Below are positions 59,528 to 64,000 of a stretch of 64,000 bases of DNA, piece after piece. Each line of letters opens with the position of its first letter. The first letter of the stretch is position 1. The notes below the pieces were generated by a model that saw nothing but the letters and a program-made list of their open reading frames with translations, did not search any database and was not told the origin of the DNA. This DNA comes from Murimonas intestini (lineage in GTDB: Bacteria > Bacillota > Clostridia > Lachnospirales > Lachnospiraceae): NCBI RefSeq assembly GCF_024622195.1, contig NZ_JANKBI010000011.1, forward strand, positions 124,001 to 188,000, given 5' to 3'. The translations under genes and the position numbers were made by a program.

Positions 59528-60613
59528 TCAATCGATCAACTTTCCCGAAATACCCTGCTCTGCGCTTGTGTCGATCCTGTCAGGCTGCTGTCCCGGGTTT
59601 GCTCCAGGCATGTCCTTAAGCTGAGGATCCTGCCACAGTTCAGTAGTCACATATTCAAATTCTTCCGCAGGCTCTTCATCTGTCAGGGTAATCTCCACCG
59701 GCGTGCTCACCTTTGAATCCAGGGTAAACTCATCCTTTGTCAGTGCCTGCGCCGTCACATAGTAAGTTCCGGCTTCCAGTTCATATGTATAGATATCATT
59801 TTTAAATGCAAAGGTCTTTTCACTTGCCCCAAAAGCACTGTCACCATCTGCCTCCGGATTTACTGCAGTATAGAAATGAGGCCCCTCTGAAGTACTCCAT
59901 CCCCATATATAGATGACACCCGGAGGGTTCTTCCTGAGAGTATCCATCAGCGGCTCCAAATCCACTACATCTGTTAAAACCTCCTGGGTGCACTCTGCAT
60001 CTGAGTAAAAAGTGAATTCCATGCTGGGCATATACTGGGTAAAAGCATAGTCACACAGCGTCCACCAGTCCACCACCAGTTCTGCCTGGTTTCCGCTTGT
60101 CATCACCAGCATTTCCGGACGTTCCAGAGTCTGTCCCACCCCATACTGCACTGTCAGCTTCACTGGATCAGGATTTTTAATATCTGTTCCGGCAGGTGCA
60201 AAGGCTGTGAGGTTAACATGATAACTTCCCCAGGCCGCTTCCGAAAGATCAAGAGTTCCCGTGATCGTCCCCGTTGTTCCTCCTTTGATGCGTTTCGAAC
60301 TGGTAATGTATTCGCCTTCTTCATTTCCTTTCTCATCCAGAGCGTAAAAGCGTACAAAATAATACCCAGTTCTATCGTCTGTTGCTGTAAAGGAATATTC
60401 TCCTGTATTTGGATCCATCACAAAATCTGTTGGGGCTGATAACTGATCCTGTAAATCTTCCCCATCTGCTTCTGTCTGGGCAGCCGTTTCTGCGGCGTCT
60501 TCCGTTATTGCTTCTGACGCGGCCTCCGTGCTTTCCTCCGCGTAAACTGTCAGGGACATACCTGCTGTCAGACTGGCACACATAAGCAGTGCCAACATTT
60601 TTTTCCTGTTCAT
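59528..60613 (-). CDS. Secreted beta-sandwich protein of unknown function
   Basis: A 361-residue exported protein. After signal peptide MNRKKMLALLMCASLTAGMS comes a Glu/Ala/Thr-rich linker and then fibronectin-like segments (GEYSFTATDDRTGYYFVRFY, GTITGTLDLSEAAWGSYHVN and TYELEAGTYYVTAQALTKDE). It looks like a carbohydrate-binding or adhesive protein. I do not recognise a catalytic motif. It lies between the secreted GH3 and the permease genes and probably helps capture the substrate at the cell surface. Confidence 0.75.
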   Translation of the reverse strand: MNRKKMLALLMCASLTAGMSLTVYAEESTEAASEAITEDAAETAAQTEADGEDLQDQLSAPTDFVMDPNTGEYSFTATDDRTGYYFVRFYALDEKGNEEGEYITSSKRIKGGTTGTITGTLDLSEAAWGSYHVNLTAFAPAGTDIKNPDPVKLTVQYGVGQTLERPEMLVMTSGNQAELVVDWWTLCDYAFTQYMPSMEFTFYSDAECTQEVLTDVVDLEPLMDTLRKNPPGVIYIWGWSTSEGPHFYTAVNPEADGDSAFGASEKTFAFKNDIYTYELEAGTYYVTAQALTKDEFTLDSKVSTPVEITLTDEEPAEEFEYVTTELWQDPQLKDMPGANPGQQPDRIDTSAEQGISGKLID

Positions 60614-60704
60614 AGAGTTCTCCTCTCCTTCCTTAAAGTGCAGCTGCCCCGCTGCCAGCCATGAGGCAGCGGTCAGCCGCAGTTATAATTGCTTACTCTT
60701 TGTC

Positions 60705-63665
60705 CTATTCAGCCTCAGATGCGTCTGAAGATCCGCAGTACTGATAAAGTGCGTCACGCATTACATTGTGGAGCATATAGCGTGCATATACAAATTCTGT
60801 AGGATCTCCGTAAGCTTCCACGGTTGCTGATGAATTAATATAATTGCTGATACTGAGCATGCTTCCCTCTATGCAAAGCATTGCCTGAGGACTGTTGTAC
60901 ACATCGCCTGCAGCGCCGTCCCCGTCTGTGATCAGCATTCCATGCCAGCCCCATTCGTCTCTCATCATAGTCTTGTACATTCCGTAGTGGAACCAGCTCA
61001 TACCTATGCGGTTCAGAGAACCCATCACACCGTCTGCGCCATATTCTTTAATGCTGATCTCATAAGGTACCATATAGATTTCACGGATAGCCTGTTCATT
61101 TGCCCAGGTGGTATTTCCTCCGCGGTTTGTATCGCCGTCATTCAGTGAACAGTGTTTTATAAATACATTAGTGCCTGTAGACATGATACCTGCTACAGCG
61201 CTGCCCCCAATCTGTCCGGAGAGCAGTCCGTCCTCAGAGTAGTATTCAAAGTTACGTCCGCCGAAAGGAGAACGGTGCATATTCATAGCCGGTGCATAAG
61301 CACAGCCTATGCCGTAAAGTACACACTGGTTTCCATAGGAGACTCCCTGGCTGTTTGCCAGATCCCTGTTCCATGTAGAAGCGATTGTAACTGCACATGT
61401 AAACCAGGTACCGCCGCTGTACTGTCCATTTCCAGGTTCTCCAGGTCCGTCAACTGCGATTTCTTCCTTCTTATCCACACTGTTTACAGCTGCTACTTTC
61501 CATCCTGCATTTCCCTGAACCTCAATAGCTTCCGCCATAGAAGTCTCAGATGCCAGCATATCCCAGATAGCCAGTCCTTCTTCTGTATCAATAGGTACAT
61601 TTACCATATCTGCACAAGTCAGTTTATGGTAGCTGCCGTCTGCTGGTTCTTCCGCTGTCACTACAGGCAGCCCGCTCTCAGTCGTCTCGCCTTCGATCAC
61701 ATAGTATGTCTGGTCCCACAGAGGATCTTCCACTGCAGCTGCATCCTGTCCGTCCGGTGTACTCTCTGAGAACGGCATCATATTATTTCCATGCGCATAC
61801 AGAGTTTCTGTAATAGAAGTTTTTTCACCTTTTTTATATGTTTCAAATGTATAATCATAGCTGTCTGTTCCTGTAAGAGCCAGTACCGCTGCTATACCGT
61901 CTGATACTGTCTCATTTGGCTCTTCATTAGATGTATGCTTCATGATCTCTGCCATACCGCCTGCGATATCATTTCTTGACAGATAACCGTCCAGCATATT
62001 TCCATCGCCAGCAGTTACATCGTCCATGGCGTTCTTTGCTACAGACACATCAGAGGCTCTTGCTCCTGCATATTCTGCCTCAGCCACGTCACCGCTCTCA
62101 TCATAGATGATAGACGCGGCCAAAGCCGCTTCTACAGTTGCGCTTGGGGCATTTTCGCTGCCTTCTTCTCCCCACTGGTGGGCATCCTTCTGGACATTAA
62201 ATTTGTAATCACCTTTTTCCAGCACGTAGCAGCCCTGGCCGAAATTATCAAAGGAAGCCAGATTATCTGTATCAAATTCAATGGTCACTTCCTGGGAAGC
62301 GCCTGGTTCAAGTATATCCGTCTTGTCAAATCCCACGAGGACAACCTTGGATTTTTCCAGTCCCACTCCTTTGATACCGAAATTTTCAGTGTCTGTCTGG
62401 TAAGGAGCTTCCATATAAAGCTCTACCACATTCTTGCCTGCCACATCTCCAGTATTAGTAACCTTAACTGTAACACTGTTTGTTTCATGGGCTTTCAGAC
62501 TGATCTGAGAATCTGTGATCTCTTCAGTAAATTCGGTATAGGAAAGACCATAACCAAATGGATACTGGACTACCTGCTCATATCCTGCAGCCGTGCCGTT
62601 CTTAAACTCATGGCCCGTGAACTCGTCTGCGTCAAAATAGCCGACAGCATCTGCTGTTTCATAGTAACGGTAACCCACGTAGATACCTTCCTCATACTGG
62701 TAGAAAGTCTGGTTATCCGCATTTGCGTAACGGTTATCATCTGTATTGTAATATGTCGGATTGGTTGTCATATCATATGCATAAGTGTCAACAAGACGTC
62801 CGGAAGGGTTGGTCCGCCCTGTCAGGATAGTTCCCACACCTACCACACCGGCTTCACCGGGATGTCCGATCCACAGGCAGGCATCTACGTTATAGTCTTC
62901 TGAATCCACAAACCCTAATTCCATAGCCGTGGCGGAGTTTACAAGCACAATGGTATGTCCGTAATTCTCTTTGCAGAAGGAGAGCAGATCCTTTTCTTCC
63001 TGACTCAGTTCCAGATATGTAGATCCTGTCAAAGTGCTTCCGTCTCCGTCATAATCCATGGAAGGAGAGGCCCCCTCCGCCCCGGAACGCGAAAATGTTA
63101 CAATTGCATAATCCGTATATCCATCAGCTGTAAGTGCGTCTTTTCCATCCTCATACACATCAGCGCTAAATTCATGTATGGTGCTGTAACTTGTCCAGTC
63201 TCCTGCCGAAGACCCGAACATATCATCTCCTCCTGCGCCGGCTCCTCCCGGATCAGAGGCAGCATCATTTCTTGTTCCTCCGCACTGATCCTCCAGCCAG
63301 CTCCAGCCGTCCGCATTGACATCAAGCCCGGCCTCAGCAAAAGCGTCATTCATCATAACCGTATTCTCATCGTCTTTGCCGCCCGCAGATCCTGTGCCGC
63401 CTTCCACATAATTGTAAGACATTGCGCCCAGGACCGTCACCTTAGTCCCCTCTGCCAGAGGCAGGCAGTTCTCCTTATTTTTCAAAAGAACAGCCCCTTC
63501 TGCCTCCAGCTGAACATTCACATCGTAACCTTCTGCATAACAGTCATCCGCAGTCATAGTACCCTCTGCCAGAGCTGTTACGGAACTTGTTCCAATCAGT
63601 GACAGTACCATTGCTGCCGACACCGCCATACTTGAAACTTTTCTCCTCAAGTTACACTTTTTCAT
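60705..63665 (-). CDS. Secreted GH3 glycosidase with reversed domain order
   Basis: A 986-residue exported GH3 enzyme. The signal peptide is MKKCNLRRKVSSMAVSAAMV and beyond. The alpha/beta sandwich domain comes first (EAEGAVLLKNKENCLPLAEG, GTILTGRTNPSGRLVDT, YPFGYGLSYTEFTEE), then the fibronectin-like part. The catalytic barrel is at the C-terminus (MHRSPFGGRNFEYYSEDG, KHC, ASTWN and nucleophile Asp 914 in MLITDGDG). Most GH3 enzymes have the barrel first. The reversed order is known from Ruminococcus albus and Butyrivibrio fibrisolvens glucosidases. The Trp that normally follows the nucleophile is Gly. Confidence 0.9.
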   Translation of the reverse strand: MKKCNLRRKVSSMAVSAAMVLSLIGTSSVTALAEGTMTADDCYAEGYDVNVQLEAEGAVLLKNKENCLPLAEGTKVTVLGAMSYNYVEGGTGSAGGKDDENTVMMNDAFAEAGLDVNADGWSWLEDQCGGTRNDAASDPGGAGAGGDDMFGSSAGDWTSYSTIHEFSADVYEDGKDALTADGYTDYAIVTFSRSGAEGASPSMDYDGDGSTLTGSTYLELSQEEKDLLSFCKENYGHTIVLVNSATAMELGFVDSEDYNVDACLWIGHPGEAGVVGVGTILTGRTNPSGRLVDTYAYDMTTNPTYYNTDDNRYANADNQTFYQYEEGIYVGYRYYETADAVGYFDADEFTGHEFKNGTAAGYEQVVQYPFGYGLSYTEFTEEITDSQISLKAHETNSVTVKVTNTGDVAGKNVVELYMEAPYQTDTENFGIKGVGLEKSKVVLVGFDKTDILEPGASQEVTIEFDTDNLASFDNFGQGCYVLEKGDYKFNVQKDAHQWGEEGSENAPSATVEAALAASIIYDESGDVAEAEYAGARASDVSVAKNAMDDVTAGDGNMLDGYLSRNDIAGGMAEIMKHTSNEEPNETVSDGIAAVLALTGTDSYDYTFETYKKGEKTSITETLYAHGNNMMPFSESTPDGQDAAAVEDPLWDQTYYVIEGETTESGLPVVTAEEPADGSYHKLTCADMVNVPIDTEEGLAIWDMLASETSMAEAIEVQGNAGWKVAAVNSVDKKEEIAVDGPGEPGNGQYSGGTWFTCAVTIASTWNRDLANSQGVSYGNQCVLYGIGCAYAPAMNMHRSPFGGRNFEYYSEDGLLSGQIGGSAVAGIMSTGTNVFIKHCSLNDGDTNRGGNTTWANEQAIREIYMVPYEISIKEYGADGVMGSLNRIGMSWFHYGMYKTMMRDEWGWHGMLITDGDGAAGDVYNSPQAMLCIEGSMLSISNYINSSATVEAYGDPTEFVYARYMLHNVMRDALYQYCGSSDASEAE

Positions 63666-63717
63666 GTAATTTTCCTCCTTTTTACTACCTTTTCAGGTTT
63701 TCATTTTTGTTGTGATT

Positions 63718-63785
63718 AATATATCACTCAACTTACAGCCGTGCCGTTATTTACATAAACTGCACATTTTTTTCACAAACTGCAG
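63718..63785 (-). promoter_or_regulatory. Direct repeats and -10 box before the GH3 operon
   Basis: On the minus strand CTGCAGTTTGTGAAA (63785-63771) and GTGCAGTTTATGTAA (63765-63751) are direct repeats exactly 20 bp apart. A -10 box TATATT (63723-63718) lies further downstream, with no good -35. This is the layout of a promoter activated by an AraC-type response regulator. Confidence 0.55.
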
Positions 63786-63841
63786 ACTATATTGTGTTTT
63801 TTAATAATTATTTAATTCCTTTTTTATGCATTATGCACAAC

Positions 63842-63892
63842 AAAAAACACCCTGACAGAGATACGCTGATGTCCAGCCACCCTGTCAGGGTG
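63842..63892 (-). terminator. Terminator after the partial sensor kinase gene
   Basis: A perfect 11-bp stem CACCCTGACAG (63848-63858)/CTGTCAGGGTG (63882-63892) is followed on the minus strand by six T. It separates the kinase gene from the GH3 operon. Confidence 0.85.
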
Positions 63893-63915
63893 TGTATTCC
63901 TGAATAGTTACAATT

Positions 63916-64000
63916 TTAATTCTTATCTGCTCTGGGAATCAGTATCTTTAATTCAAACCAGTTATCCTTCTGGCTGATGCTGACCGCCCCCTCATATTTA
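63916..64000 (-). CDS. Sensor histidine kinase, C-terminal end only
   Basis: Only the last 27 codons are in the window: SISQKDNWFELKILIPRADK near the stop. This matches the terminal strand of histidine-kinase ATPase domains (NxFxLxILIP). It lies just upstream of the GH3 operon, like a YesM next to its target. Too little is visible for a confident family call. Confidence 0.6.
   Translation of the reverse strand, partial: KYEGAVSISQKDNWFELKILIPRADKN

Noticed and set aside
63711..63728. TGTGATTAATATATCAC as a second Crp-type site before the GH3 operon
   Set aside because: The half-sites are separated by 8 rather than 6 bp and overlap the -10 box, so it does not match the class of site at 54635-54650.
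1..64000. CRISPR array, prophage, integrase or transposase genes
   Set aside because: No regularly spaced repeats and no such proteins were recognised anywhere in the window.

Overview
The window looks like chromosomal DNA of an anaerobic, gut-type Firmicute, most likely a member of the Lachnospiraceae. This is inferred from strong AGGAGG ribosome-binding sites, sigma-A promoters with 17-bp spacers, YesM/YesN two-component pairs, LacI-controlled ABC sugar importers, a glycyl radical enzyme, and a GH3 glucosidase with the reversed domain order known from Ruminococcus and Butyrivibrio. No phage, conjugation or CRISPR genes were seen. Two single tRNA genes are present: Gly(UCC) and Pro(CGG).

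Layout. 1-5.8 kb: a ribose-type operon on the minus strand (LacI regulator, UroD-like protein, ribokinase, RbsD, RbsB, partial RbsC) with shared LacI-type operators. 6.0-7.0 kb: a secreted 5'-nucleotidase-like protein with degenerate active-site motifs. 7.2-8.3 kb: a toxin-antitoxin-chaperone-like locus (internally deleted HicA, HicB, SecB-like). 8.4-20.2 kb: a tightly packed minus-strand cluster of nine genes. It holds three dynamin-like GTPases, a related protein that has lost its P-loop, a small Ala-rich membrane protein, an M48-type metalloprotease, a YbjN-like protein, a calcineurin-like phosphoesterase, and a leading protein with a small helical C-terminal domain. I cannot match this cluster to any described system, and it is the main candidate for a new one.

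20.5-28.9 kb: YesMN two-component system, ABC sugar importer and GH2 glycosidase on the plus strand, with a palindromic element flanked by 8-bp direct repeats. 28.9-29.7 kb: a TruA paralogue whose catalytic Asp is replaced by Glu. 29.8-41.2 kb: a seven-gene minus-strand operon (ABC importer, alcohol dehydrogenase, glycyl radical enzyme, its activase, an (alpha/alpha)6-type glycosidase) with a divergent LacI regulator and two matching operators. This suggests an unassigned radical-based sugar pathway. 41.3-42.9 kb: MarR and an old-yellow-enzyme-type oxidoreductase behind a promoter built from nested palindromes.

43.2-43.9 kb: a Crp/Fnr regulator whose reading frame is broken by a run of 11 G near its start, so it is probably phase variable. 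44.3-46.2 kb: a LacI-ribokinase fusion. 46.2-47.9 kb: a chemotaxis receptor. 48.1-54.6 kb: a nucleoside/ribose scavenging operon (secreted nucleoside hydrolase, Rbs-type importer, PfkB kinase) whose promoter carries a perfect TGTGA-N6-TCACA site at about -42. 54.7-63.7 kb: a five-gene operon with two GH3 glucosidases, one domain-permuted and secreted, an NCS2/AzgA-like permease, a secreted protein and a GtrA-like protein. It follows the 3' end of a sensor kinase at the window edge, and 20-bp-spaced direct repeats lie before its promoter.
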